From the NCBI GenBank assembly GCA_947561585.1, contig CANNZV010002486.1:32237-96236 (forward strand): a stretch of 64,000 nucleotides of DNA. Direction: 5' to 3'. The first letter of the stretch is position 1; each line of letters opens with the position of its first letter. The notes under the pieces were generated by a model that was given only the letters and a program-made list of their open reading frames with translations, had not been told where the DNA came from and made no database searches. Positions 21,501 through 30,480 of the stretch are shown in pieces. Origin of the DNA: Caprella mutica. Its lineage: Eukaryota; Arthropoda; Malacostraca; Amphipoda; Caprellidae. The translations under genes were made by a program, and so were the position numbers.

Positions 21501-24500
21501 TTAGGTGCAGCGTGCATCATTCATTTGTTTGGTATTTGATTTACTTGGAAGATTCTGAGGAATATTGAGTGTGATAGGGTATTGATTGGCTTTTACGTTT
21601 CGTTTCGTGGCTCGTTCGTCATCTGGGTCTAGTTCATCATTATGACGTCTAGAGTCACTCAAAGATCTTATTCTCTTGAGGTTGTTTTTCGTAGATTGGT
21701 CTATTAGATTTAGTCGGCCTCTGTTAGGCTGCTCTATTGTTGTTTCATACTGATCAGATGGTTTTCTTCTATATTCAGGATTTGTTTGGTAATAAACAGG
21801 TTTTGAACTGCTTGGAGTTTCATTTAGTTTATTGCTTGCCTTTGGATGTACTGGAGCCTTCTCCTGAGTGGAAGGTGTTGGTTTATTGGGTTGAGATTGG
21901 TTGATAGAGGTACTTGTATTTCTATTCTTTTCATTTGTATTTTGTTGTGTCGAGTTTTGGGTACTGGCTATTACAGCTTGTTTGTAGCTCATATTTGGAT
22001 TTATGGATCTACTATTTATTTCACGTTTAGCTTCAGCATAGGTAATATGGTTATTTGCTTTAAGCGCTTGGATTTCTTGTTCTTTTATGTACACTGGACA
22101 TTTACGGTGGAAGGAAGGGTGACTTCCACTGCAGTTTGAGCATTTTGGATCGCTTTGACAACTTTCATCATGTTTAGGTTCAGAACAAATTGCACAGATT
22201 TCCACATCAGCTCTACATTTTATAGAGCTGTGGCCATAGCGCTGGCATATGAGGTGATTTAGGGTAAATGTTATAAGTTATGAGGTGATTTAGGGTAAAT
22301 GTTACCAGTTATGAGGTGATTTAGGGTAAATGTTACCAGTTATGAGGTGATTTAGGGCAAATGTTACCAGTCTTTACCTGACTCAAATCTTGACTGAAGA
22401 AATAACCAGCCAATCCACTGACAGAATCATTTGCTATTTCTAGAGCTTCTTCTTCGGTAGAAAACCTGATAGGAAAAATAAACCATGAAAGATAATCTAT
22501 ACCAACTAATAACTGAATTATGTTTATTTATTTGGAGTTAAGAGCTTAGGAATTACAATGCGAAAACTAACCCAAGAAGGCAACAACTTTACTATCCTCA
22601 ACTCATTTCAACTGTCTAATTAGGGATGTAACAACTTAATTACAGTGATGGAAGACTAATATAAACTAACTTTTTGAGAGCTACCACAGGTCCAAATATT
22701 TCACTACTGAAGCAGGGCATAGTGGACTCTACACCAGCAAGAACAGTGGGTTCGAAGTACAGTTCACCTGGAAATAAAAAGACAGATGATTAAAAGGACC
22801 AGAGAACGCTTCAACATCTTCAAAACAAAACATACCATGACTTGTTGCAGGTTTATTAATGGCTAGTAACACGAGGAGTGTTCTAGGTAGTAACTTACCA
22901 TGACATGTTGCAGGTTTATTAATGGCTAGTAACACGAGGAGTGTTCTAGGTAGTAACTTACCATGACATGTTGCAGGTTTATTAATGGCTAGTAACACGA
23001 GGAGTGTTCTAGGTAGTAACTTACCATGACATGTTGCAGGTTTATTAATGGCTAGTAACACGAGGAGTGTTCTAGGTAGTAACTTACCATGACATGTTGC
23101 AGGTTTATTAATGGTTTAGCAATACGAGGAGTGTTCTAGGTAGTAACTTACCATGACATGTTGCAGGTTTATTAATGGTTTAGCAATACGAGGAGTGTTC
23201 TAGGTAGTAACTTACCATGACATGTTGCAGGTTTATTAATGGCTAGTAACACGAGGAGTGTTCTAGGTAGTAACTTACCATGACATGTTGCAGGTTTATT
23301 AATGGCTAGTAACATGAGGAGTGTTCTAGGTAGTAACTTACCATGACATGTTGCAGGTTTATTAATGGCTAGTAACACGAGGAGTGTTCTAGGTAGTAAC
23401 TTACCATGACATGTTGCAGGTTTATTAATGGCTAATAACACGAGGAGTGTTCTAGGTAGTAACTTACCATGACATGTTGCAGGTTTATTAATGGCTAGTA
23501 ACACGAGGAGTGTTCTAGGTAGTATTTTACCATGACATGTTGCAGGTTTATTAATGGCTAGTAACACGAGGAGTGTTCTAGGTAGTAACTTACCATGACA
23601 TGTTGCAGGTTTATCAATGGCTTAGCAATGGCTTTTCTAGGTAGTAACTTACCATGACTTGTTGCAGGTTTTCCACCAATGAGAACTTCAGCTCCAGCAG
23701 CAATGGTGGATTCAACTAATTTGGTCACCTGCAAATAAAGATAAAGAAGAATTATTGCAGCACACAATCACAAAGGGATAAAACACAATACAGTGGATAA
23801 TGTTGAGGGATTTAGGCAGACAAATGCTCACTTTCTTCATTTGAAGCTCATTGATCAAAGGCCCAATGTTGACACCTTCCTCCATTCCATCCCCCACCTT
23901 CAGTTGACTCACTGCCTTCACAGTCTCAGCCACAAACTCATCGTAAATGCTACTTTGAACGAGAATTCTGTTGGCACTGATGCAAGTCTGTAACGAGGAA
24001 ATCGTTCAGAAAATTGAAAATAAGCTACATAAGAAAAATGGGAAATGACCGGGAAAACAGTTCCAAACATCTATGGCAAGCAATTAAGTATATCATAATA
24101 GGCAGTAGGATAAGTAGTTTCTAGCGGTAAGCTAAGAAAGAAACTACAGCTACATTAATATTATTTGGAACTTTCACGGCTGGAAGAGGATTAGCTATCA
24201 GTTCTGAGCTTCGTAGCAAATAGCACAAAATAAGCATTTACGGCAGCTAATATTTCTAGTTCAAGTTTAAACAATAATGGCATTTCAGTTAGGCTGAGTA
24301 CAAATTTGTTTGGATCAAAAGGGATAAAAATTTAGTATTTTCAAGAAATAGAAATGTTCGCCTGATAGCTAACTAGTTGGTACCTGTCCAGAGTTTCTGA
24401 ATTTAGCCACCATGAGGGCACTGACAGCAACCTTGACATCAGCAGAGTCAAACACGATGAAGGGAGCGTTGCCCCCCAACTCCAGCCCTATTCTCTTCAC

Positions 24501-27500
24501 ACCATCAGCACACTGCCTGTACAGAGTCTTGCCTACAGCAGTGGAACCTGCACAGTTAAGGGAAAAGTAGTTAAAGAAAAGGGAGATGTTCTTACACTTG
24601 AGTAGCTGTCATAATTTTCATCATACAGAAACATAACTACACACAATGAACACAGACCTGCCATCTATTTACCAATGTGTAGCTATATACTATACAATTT
24701 TATCTGCCACACTGCATTCTGCCTAATTGTCTTTTAAATCAACTTAACAGGAATAATATTTTTTTGAAAGACATACTATAGTTTGGTTCAATTTTCGAAA
24801 TAGAAAATGTAGCTAAGTATATTTAATCATATCCATTAGCTACGTTAAATCATTATTATATTTAGCACTCATTGAACGGAAAAGAACAATCATCTATCTA
24901 CAAGTTGATGCTAAGAACCTAAATATAGCAGCAAAATGCATTTCTATCTCACTGGATAGAGTAACTAACTAGGAATGTTTTGCCTTTCTCACCAGTGAAT
25001 GAAATACCGGCTATCTTGGGGCTGGTGCAGAGCAATTTACCAACCTCAGCTGCTTGGGGTCTGTCACTGGTAATAACATTGAAAACTCCTGAAAACAAAA
25101 CAAATATTTAGAAATAATACTATCGTCTTAGTAAAATTTCGTTAATTAGTAAGTTTATTAGGCAGAGCATATTTGAAAAACATTTTCATAACTTCGAACT
25201 TATTTCAATATTGAATATTTTCCTACTTTTCATTATTGAAAAGAGAATTAAGAAATGTTAGTAGACTCTCTGACCAGGTGGTATGCCTGCTTTATCTGCC
25301 AGTGCTGCCAACGCCAGGGCAGAGTAGGGGGTATCCTCTGCAGGCTTCACTATGCAGGTGCAGCCGGCAGCCATTGCTGCCCCCGCCTTGCGAGTAATCA
25401 TGGCATTCGGGAAGTTCCACTGAAATGTAAGAAGATGGCTTTAGAATATTGAGGGTTGGAGAGTTACAACACTAGGATTTTTCATCTAAAATTATTATGT
25501 AGTTCCTAGTTAATTAATATTAGTGAAACATTACTCAATTTATGATGGACAATGATAATCAGTTAATCACACGACAAAACACCCCCGAGGGATACTCCCT
25601 GTAGAGAGCTGCGACTATGGCAATTTTTTAGGGGCACAGAAAAATCACTCAGTCAATGAAAATTTCGTAATTCACTTTCCTACCCTCTCAAGTGATCATA
25701 TAAATCTAGTAAAGCTACCATTTAAAATTTGTTTCAATCTAATCAGTTTATTATAGAAGATGAAGAACTAACTTTAATATGTGCCAGCCAAAAAAAACAG
25801 AACGATTATACTAGCAAAATTCTGCTTACTAACTAAAAATATTAGTGAATGCACGGGTTACCTATTACAGCTATTTTCGAGCAAATAGATTTATAGAAAG
25901 AGAAGTAACTTTAGTGTCCGTATCAAATGAAATTACAAATCGATACGTAAATATTTTTTTATCAATTTTTTATATTTAAAGCGAATAAGCCATAGCTACT
26001 AGCTACCTCTTACAGTTTATTTCAATCAAATCTGTTCAATATAGAAAGAGTAGTAACGATCTTCCCAAATTCCACAAACAATAACAATCAGAGGGTGTTT
26101 TTAGGCTGCGCTCCTAGCGGGTCGCAGCAATAAATAACAAATATTAATGCTTCAATATGGTAATTCATTTACATGTCTTCAAAAAATAATACAAACTATC
26201 GAATATTTGGCAATTCAGGTTTGGCGGTACACTTACAATAGTAAATTATCAAATCCGAGCTATAATAACACTCTTGCACCCATCCTGAGAACAGCACCCA
26301 AACCAGAGAAAGTTGCACCCAATCCAGAGAATTGCACACTTCCTAATCAATCCTTAATCTCTTCCCAACCACGAAAAATTACTACCCAATCCAGGAACAA
26401 GAATGAACAAGTCCATATAAAATTAAATATTTAGAGTATTAATAATTAAATTTTCAAAATTTTACTCTATAGAATTTGTAGCAAATACATCAGGCTACCA
26501 ATTAAAGCTTGTTTCAAGTAAAACAAATCATTATTGAAGGAGAAGTAATTCTAGTGGGGCCATCAGAAAAGATTCCAATTTTTGACTATAAAAATTTAAT
26601 TTTTCGAAATTCTATTCTCTAAAAATTGTAGCAAATACACCAGTATATATATTAAAGCTTGTTTCAACCAAATCAATTCATTATTGAAGAAGAATAGGCA
26701 ATTTTAGTGACAAAATCGGAAAAAATTACTCAAGTCCATACGATTATATTTGATCAAATTTTGAGATTTAAAATTATTATTTTTAATATTTTTTTCTCTA
26801 CAAATTGTAGCGAATAAGTCAGGCTATCATTTGAAGTTTGTTTCAATCAAATCGGTTGACTATTGAAGGAGTAGTGACTAGTCTCGCAAAATCCACCACA
26901 ACAACAACAATCAGGGGGTGTTCTTAGGCTGCACTCCTAGCGGAACGCAGCAATAATTGATTTTCTTAATTAAGTATTTAAGGGTCTACTTAAAAAGAAA
27001 ACTGAAATGTCACATACCATGTGTTATATTCAATGAATTAGTTGATCAAGAGCTTATTCATTGTGAATTATATTTTTAACAATGTTAAACATAACTATCT
27101 CAATTTTCTCATTAGGTATTAGTTATCATTTACGCACCGGTGTAATCATGCCGGCAACACCAATGGGATGGCGCGTTAGTAACATTTCTCTGTTGGGAAG
27201 AGGTGGTGAGATGATTTCTCCCTGTGAACGAAATATGAAGTCAAACTAAGAACCTAGAATATATTTCTATTTGAAGGGACTAGGTACAAATAGGGATAAG
27301 AAACCTCTACTGGCAGATAATAACATCAAGATGATATAAATACAACTTAGATAACTACTATAAACAAAACAGATCATTTATCAAATTATTATTGATATGA
27401 TAAAGTGAAGAAAAGAACTAGTCTTTTACGTTCATCATACTCACACCAATCCTACGAGCTTCTTCAGAATAGAACTCTAGGAAAGAGGAGCCGTATGACA

Positions 27501-29681
27501 CCTCTCCTCTTGCCTCTGCTAAAGGTTTGCCTGCCTCTGCAGTCATGATGATAGAGAGGTCCTCCTTATTCTCCTCAACTAGAGAAAACCACTTCCTCAG
27601 CAAAATGGCCCTCTCCTGAAATAAACATACAATATATTGACAATTATGTGATGATAGTTTTCAATTTAGGGTATATACTGAAAAACTGATGATTACCAAC
27701 TGATAATTTGAAATAAAGTAGGTAACTAATGGTTAAATAATTTAGAGACTAAATATTTTATTTTAGTAGGGGTTTAACGTCTGCTTCGGAACCAAAGGCC
27801 ATATCGCTGACGTCAAAAGGAAATTAAATACAAGGGACTGGAAGAAGCAGCCAGAGAAGAGAGTGGCTCCATGAACAAAGTCACTTACCACCGTCGGTGA
27901 CAATGCTCATGGATGCAGAAAAGCTACTCCGTGAATGCAGTCACTTACCAAGGAATGTGACGAAACGGGACACAAGCACCGGTGGCTGCACTCACGGATG
28001 GAAGAGGAAAATGAAGAGGTGATAGTAAATGAAGCCTACGAGCCTACCTAACACAAAATCTAAGACCTCTTAGTTGAAGAGCATAACCCTAGCGCTATCC
28101 TCTAAAACTGCAAGTAGCGTTAAAAAAATGATAAGCATTGTAAAAATGAAAAAAGACAATCCATAATCCAAATTACAACAGTTCGGGACCCAAGGGACGC
28201 CACCCCCCTTCTCTTCCATTCATCACAGACAGCTTCAGGATAGAGCCCCTGGGGGCTAGAGACTAAATAATTTAACAATTTTCGACAACAATTTTATTGA
28301 GAATTCTGTTGTTAACATTTTGTAGGCAATATATCAGACCTCAATTTAAAATTTATTTCAATTGAAAAAATTAATAGGACACATTCCTAGTGGGTCACAG
28401 AAAATATTTTAGCAGCTAGCTATAACTATGTCTAGAATCTAGATAAAGCACCAGAGAAATTCAATTCAATATTTGGTATGATATAATTTATTAGGAGGAA
28501 GGTAAGTCTTCTAGTAGAGTAAAAAATAAATATAATTCCAAGAGATACAGCATGAGAATATCTTAATAAACACAGTACCTAACTTACATTTGAAGATTCT
28601 CAAGAATAACAAAATGCTACTCCATAAATAGGCATTACCATAGAAATTTATTAAGTGGACCAAATCAAGTGGTCCATCTTACACAAATGCAAAATTTAAG
28701 AGATGTACTGTCAATTGAAAACTATGAAAAGATGTTATATACTCTTACTTTAGCCGTTGTTCTTTTCCAAGTTTGGAAAGCTTTATGTGCAGAATCAATG
28801 GCAATTTCAACATCAGCAGAGTCCATTGATGGCACAGAGCCTATAATCTGATGAGAAAAAATAATCATACAAATTAAAGTATAAGAGGTTTGAAAATTAT
28901 TCATTCACCAATAAAATAGAATGAGTTTGAGGCAAAATATTTCTTTATAAAACTAGTTAATATAGATATATTTAAAGCATTAGATAATTAAAATGGATTT
29001 AACATTTTCAAGGTTCTATAATAACTTTGGCAAAGCAATAGCCTAACTCTAATTGAAGATATCAAACATTATATTCAGATGTGGCAAAACACTATCATAC
29101 CTTTCCACTTGCTGGGTTGTCAACAAGGAAATTTTTATTTGATTTAGCATCAACCCATTGCCCATTGACATAAGCCTTTTGACTTAGCAACCAAGGTGCT
29201 TTGAGTGTCCTTCCATGAAGACCTGCAGCAGCACTCATCTTTCTTAATAGCAATTTAACCTAAGGGAAAGAAATCAATGATAATAGTAGAATTAAATGAT
29301 AACTGTAAATTTAGAAAGTAGTAGCTACTTTTATCATGAACTGAGAAGTTAGAAATTGATGAAATTAGTGTGTACACTTGCTCTGATAAGTAAGAAGATA
29401 TTTCACATTTTTAAAGGTAACTTTATCGTCAAATTCATGACTAAATAGATGACAAGGAATATATATATTATAGGATAGTAAAAGTACAGACATATCAGCT
29501 CAGTATCCAATGAATTAGGATGTACAGTTTAAATACTATATACAAGACAAAGTGGGTTGGTTATATTAAACAAGTTTTATAGAAAATTGAGCACAACCAA
29601 AATATTTTAGGCCAGGCAAATCACACTTACTGGAATTGATCCACAATTGAAGTTTAGGCGGAATGTTTGAGTGTACAGCAT
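15377..29681 (-). CDS. ALDH5A1: Succinate-semialdehyde dehydrogenase, mitochondrial (13 exons)
   Basis: Oxidises succinic semialdehyde to succinate with NAD+, the last step of the GABA shunt, in the mitochondrial matrix. Thirteen exons on the minus strand (listed separately) join in perfect phase with GT-AG borders to give 1,569 bp, 522 codons; human SSADH is 535. Landmarks: catalytic Asn190 in WNFP, cofactor-binding Lys213 and Glu216 (KPAED), SFTGS 266-270, general base Glu291 in ELGG, nucleophile Cys325 (GQTC), and a C-terminal GREGS segment. The start at 29681 gives a plausible mitochondrial presequence (basic, hydroxylated, few acidic residues); a second Met lies at residue 25. The residue two after the nucleophile is Ser327, where the human enzyme has a second Cys used in its redox switch. 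Introns contain a LINE, a hAT element, a SINE-like copy and minisatellites. Confidence 0.95.
15619..16684. mobile_element. Non-autonomous hAT element with internal minisatellite
   Basis: Terminal inverted repeat CAGTGGTCGGCAACC at both ends. Flanked by the 8-bp target duplication gtttagag / atttagag (15611-15618, 16685-16692; one mismatch), as for hAT transposons. No transposase. It lies in the last intron of the dehydrogenase gene. Confidence 0.9.
15990..16305. repeat. 31-bp minisatellite with 62-bp higher-order period
   Basis: Units of 31 bp alternate between a ggttgtggattgtacagga and a gggtacggattgttcagga form, so a two-unit block is the amplified period. Entirely inside the hAT element. 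Confidence 0.85.
16745..17685. repeat. 31-bp minisatellite, left part (about 30 copies)
   Basis: Unit gatttagggtaaatgttacc plus agttatgaggt. The same array continues at 22248-22372; the LINE in between has split it. Confidence 0.95.
17779..21495 (-). CDS. LINE ORF2, intact: endonuclease, reverse transcriptase, RNase H
   Basis: 1,238 residues with no stop or frameshift. The APE-type endonuclease lies at about 1-230 ([31 protein letters not shown]). The reverse transcriptase lies at about 440-720 ([26 protein letters not shown] near 663). RNase H lies at about 960-1095 ([48 protein letters not shown]). A C-terminal CCHC-like motif follows ([18 protein letters not shown]). All catalytic Asp and Glu positions visible in these motifs are kept. 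The start ATG is 5 bp past the ORF1 stop, which suggests coupled translation. It is related to but clearly different from ORF2 of the other LINE. The copy lacks its 5' end, so it probably cannot mobilise itself, although the protein could act in trans. Confidence 0.95.
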   Translation of the reverse strand: MSILQWNICGYFRKYEDLRKLLSVEAPICVCLQETMLGNRNPKPPTGYSFISCPVAAEAVPGQGLAFLVSSSTAYNPLHIRTNLQAHAIQVNLGELVTICNIYVSPQQNLNRNSLDMLIQQLPEPYILLGDFNSKHPLWGDDNTDRRGTTVENFITENNISILNDGSQTHFHSQTCTLHAVDLSLCTPDITISYTWRTVDDLYSSDHYPIMIEPINNNRNSTRPIQFNTKRARWAEFQRYTAYFENNSQLPVDQRYSKLIDHIRNAANHSIPKCGIGTISSPVPWWTLECTQLCSERKRALRRYQRTQLNADKILYHRARAKAQKTIKKIRKDSWKDYISTINVNTPMSKIWSRIRKISGKYPSNHPPCLKINDQLISNSQQVSHLLAQHYSKVSSSTNYSDHFNRTRTAEEQKRLDFTPRMIEDYNAPFNKGEITRALRSCTDSAPGEDLITYSILRHLHPSCLDELINLINSAWQEGSFPTAWRNAVVLSFLKPGKYPTQLTSYRPIALTSSICKMLEKAVNIRLVRTLESKRVLSDLQFGFRRCRSTTDNLLKIQTDIMDSFSRKDSTVAVFFDLEKAYDTTWRYGILRSLHEAGLRGPLAWFIENFLSERKFKTRIGNNYSDYHNQEQGVPQGSVLSCSLFIVAINKILQNLPQYVKGMLYVDDLVIYSSSHHIPSIERRLQSAISKIETWVNKHGFRFSQQKTNAVHFHRKRGLQQEPSLTLYNRPILFKTSVRYLGLILDERLRWKEHIMSIKTTALKSLDILKSISRTKYGGDRTTLLRLYRSLIRSKLDYGCFIYWTASDHVLKKLDPVHNAGIRLCIGAFKSSPIQSLYAESSEPSLYYRRIQLALQYYVRCKQNINHNIIEPIPREVDTPNRKSDTKTYCDRINTFIETAMNFPNLDIIEATNMNDKIWLVPDVVCSGFDPPNKGRTPPNVLKNMFIDHVRHDHSNTLQIFTDGSKTENGVGYGVHTNNRNYGQKLSIHSSIFTAELMALLKAVRLVSEADVASSVIFSDSQSAIMSIQAFNSSHPIICEIMAYVIMITVNQGRRLSFCWVPSHVGVDGNEEADRVARQKADGGDRVRNPKTFYKDFFPIIRITISQKWEMEWRGIGNNKLRQVKDNTKPWKLCTYRNRNTETTLCRLRIGHTLFSHGHHMEHRPPPYCEDCIVPLTVKHLLAECPSHQDLRNRLFPQTRNNNDSALTLKQMIGENDFSPNITALLQYLHQLNIRNSI
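21501..22247 (-). pseudogene. LINE ORF1 C-terminal fragment (gag knuckles)
   Basis: Open from the truncation point, where it begins within a CCHC knuckle ([11 protein letters not shown]), through [13 protein letters not shown] and [16 protein letters not shown] Ser/Asn/Gln-rich linker follows, then the stop at 21501-21503. The N-terminal part was lost by 5' truncation on insertion. Confidence 0.9.
22248..22372. repeat. 31-bp minisatellite, right part
   Basis: About four copies of the same unit as 16745-17685, ending just before the exon 12 donor. Confidence 0.95.
22378..22465 (-). CDS. ALDH5A1: ALDH5A1 exon 12
   Basis: 88 nt, begins with the last base of a Lys codon. Encodes [20 protein letters not shown] and YFFSQDLSQ. 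Acceptor atcag, donor gtaaag. Confidence 0.95.
22671..22767 (-). CDS. ALDH5A1: ALDH5A1 exon 11
   Basis: 97 nt. Encodes [18 protein letters not shown] and [14 protein letters not shown]. Acceptor tccag, donor gttagt. Confidence 0.95.
22838..23640. repeat. 63-bp intronic minisatellite carrying a splice donor in every unit
   Basis: About 12 units of 63 bp (21 codons) in the intron between exons 10 and 11. Read on the minus strand, each unit contains aacctgcaacatgtcatg followed by gtaagtt. This is nearly identical to the 3' end of exon 10 with its donor (aacctgcaacaagtcatg, gtaagtt at 23653). The repeat therefore arose by amplifying the exon-intron junction. The frame stays open through most units (type [17 protein letters not shown]). 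Confidence 0.9.
23653..23728 (-). CDS. ALDH5A1: ALDH5A1 exon 10
   Basis: 76 nt, 25 codons plus one base. Encodes [19 protein letters not shown] and KPATSH. Donor catg/gtaagt is the seed of the adjacent 63-bp minisatellite. Confidence 0.95.
23832..23987 (-). CDS. ALDH5A1: ALDH5A1 exon 9 (catalytic cysteine)
   Basis: 156 nt, phase 0. Starts with TCISANR, containing the nucleophile Cys325; later [16 protein letters not shown]. Acceptor ctgcag region, donor gtgagc. Confidence 0.95.
24384..24547 (-). CDS. ALDH5A1: ALDH5A1 exon 8
   Basis: 164 nt. Encodes [12 protein letters not shown], then [19 protein letters not shown] with the general base Glu291, ending RNSGQ. Acceptor gtgcag, donor gtacc. 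Confidence 0.95.
24993..25088 (-). CDS. ALDH5A1: ALDH5A1 exon 7
   Basis: 96 nt. Encodes [20 protein letters not shown] and [12 protein letters not shown]. Acceptor tttcag, donor gtgaga. Confidence 0.95.
25275..25419 (-). CDS. ALDH5A1: ALDH5A1 exon 6
   Basis: 145 nt. Encodes [20 protein letters not shown], then [15 protein letters not shown] and AGIPP. Acceptor tttcag, donor gtcaga. Confidence 0.95.
25560..26960. repeat. Degenerate tandem-repeat block in intron 5
   Basis: A motif resembling tgtttcaatcaaatc...attgaag recurs near 25731, 26008, 26512, 26650 and 26838. Two copies of a hairpin segment (ggctgcgctcctagcgggtc gcagc; 26104-26127 and a variant near 26928-26950) lie within the block. 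Another variant hairpin motif is near 28385. Probably an old repeat or element; not classified. Confidence 0.5.
27138..27221 (-). CDS. ALDH5A1: ALDH5A1 exon 5
   Basis: 84 nt, phase 0. Encodes [20 protein letters not shown] and GVAGMITP. Acceptor cacag, donor gtgcgt. Confidence 0.95.
27445..27615 (-). CDS. ALDH5A1: ALDH5A1 exon 4
   Basis: 171 nt, phase 0. Encodes [10 protein letters not shown], then [15 protein letters not shown] and [13 protein letters not shown]. Acceptor ttcag, donor gtgagt. Confidence 0.95.
27756..28256 (-). repeat. SINE-like retroposon, copy B (best copy)
   Basis: About 500 bp flanked by a perfect 13-bp direct repeat TAGAGACTAAATA (27743-27755, 28257-28269). Read on the minus strand, it starts gcccccaggggctctatcct and ends in an A-rich tail (actaaaataaaat) against the target repeat, as for a LINE-mobilised retroposon. 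I see no clear tRNA A and B boxes, so the origin is open. It lies in the intron between exons 4 and 3. Confidence 0.8.
28749..28847 (-). CDS. ALDH5A1: ALDH5A1 exon 3
   Basis: 99 nt, phase 0. Encodes [20 protein letters not shown] and [13 protein letters not shown]. Acceptor agcag-like (catcag), donor gtaaga. Confidence 0.93.
29101..29259 (-). CDS. ALDH5A1: ALDH5A1 exon 2
   Basis: 159 nt, phase 0. Encodes [20 protein letters not shown], then [10 protein letters not shown] and VDNPASGK, the start of the mature enzyme. Acceptor cttag, donor gtatga. Confidence 0.93.
29631..29681 (-). CDS. ALDH5A1: ALDH5A1 exon 1 (start, mitochondrial presequence)
   Basis: 17 codons from ATG at 29681 ([17 protein letters not shown]), donor gtaagt, exactly in phase with exon 2. 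The frame is open a little further upstream without a better start. The alternative is initiation at Met25 in exon 2. Confidence 0.7.
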
Positions 29682-29889
29682 AGCTTCTTCAAAGGTGTTT
29701 TGATGTACTAGTTTTACAATAATAATAGCTAACAAAAGAATTTTCACTATTAATTCAAAAGTAGAGTTAAAAGCAGATTTACATTAATAAAATAATTAAA
29801 ATTTATATAAACCTAAATGGAAATAAATAATCTATATTGAACTGATTTGAAACTCGATTGCTAGCTACCCCCCTTGTATAACAGTAAAT

Positions 29890-30480
29890 TTTCCTTCATG
29901 TAAATTAATGGTGACATAGAAATTAATTCAAGATCTCTAAGAGAGATTTAAAATTGGGCTCAGATTTGTTGCTGAGTCTTGAAAAAATGTTTCATATTCA
30001 GCAGACTGCAGTCTGGGGTACCGTGGTTCCAGTCTGCAAAGTGTGTCAAATCTGTCTACGAGATTTTCATTTTGAGGATAATTTGTCTCCAAAGATTTTC
30101 AAACCTGTCTAAAAAATGAACAAAATGTCTCCAATAATTACATGTAAACATAAAAATTAATATTAAAAAAGTCTCCAAGATCATGCAAATATATATATTT
30201 TCCCTCAAAAAACTTCTCCAAAGATCTTTGGTGACATGGACGAGCTTTGAAGACTGGCCGTGGACAGTGGTTAGAGGTACACAAAATCACCAACAACATT
30301 TTCCCCATTCAGTCACCAAAAATTAATGGTAACATAGGAATAAATAGCAAAAATTCCACAGACTTTGCTAGAATATTATTTTCAAAGGGGAAAAAATTCC
30401 ACCGACATGTCGGTGGAATTTAACATGAAATACAGACTGACGTGCCGGTAGACCGTGGTACTGGAAGGTAGGTTCAAGCA
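29890..30480. repeat. Dispersed repeat related to the CCAGTCTGCAG family
   Basis: Shares aattaatggtgacatagga, aattaattcaagatctc and attcagcagactg-type segments with 36953-37382 and its relatives. Boundaries are uncertain. Contains a short perfect hairpin aattccaccgacatgtcggtggaatt (about 30395-30420). Confidence 0.5.

Larger units (their letters stand above)
17686..22247 (-). mobile_element. 5'-truncated I-type LINE inserted in the minisatellite (second LINE)
   Basis: 4.56 kb on the minus strand, starting abruptly inside ORF1 and ending in an A-rich AAATAAAT-type tail. The repeat unit resumes in register on both sides, so tatgaggtgattta (17672-17685, 22248-22261) appears twice as a 14-bp target duplication. 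It sits in the last intron of the dehydrogenase gene, in the same orientation. Confidence 0.9.

Noticed and set aside
22729..23567. Two ORFs of 110 and 131 codons as genes
   Set aside because: They read through the 63-bp intronic repeat of ALDH5A1; only reported as possible splice variants.
26085..26130. Helitron 3' end
   Set aside because: A hairpin is present but there is no CTRR end after it and no clear TC 5' end.
27756..28256. tRNA-derived SINE head
   Set aside because: A GGGTCCCGAAC stretch resembles a B box only loosely and no A box lies at the right distance.
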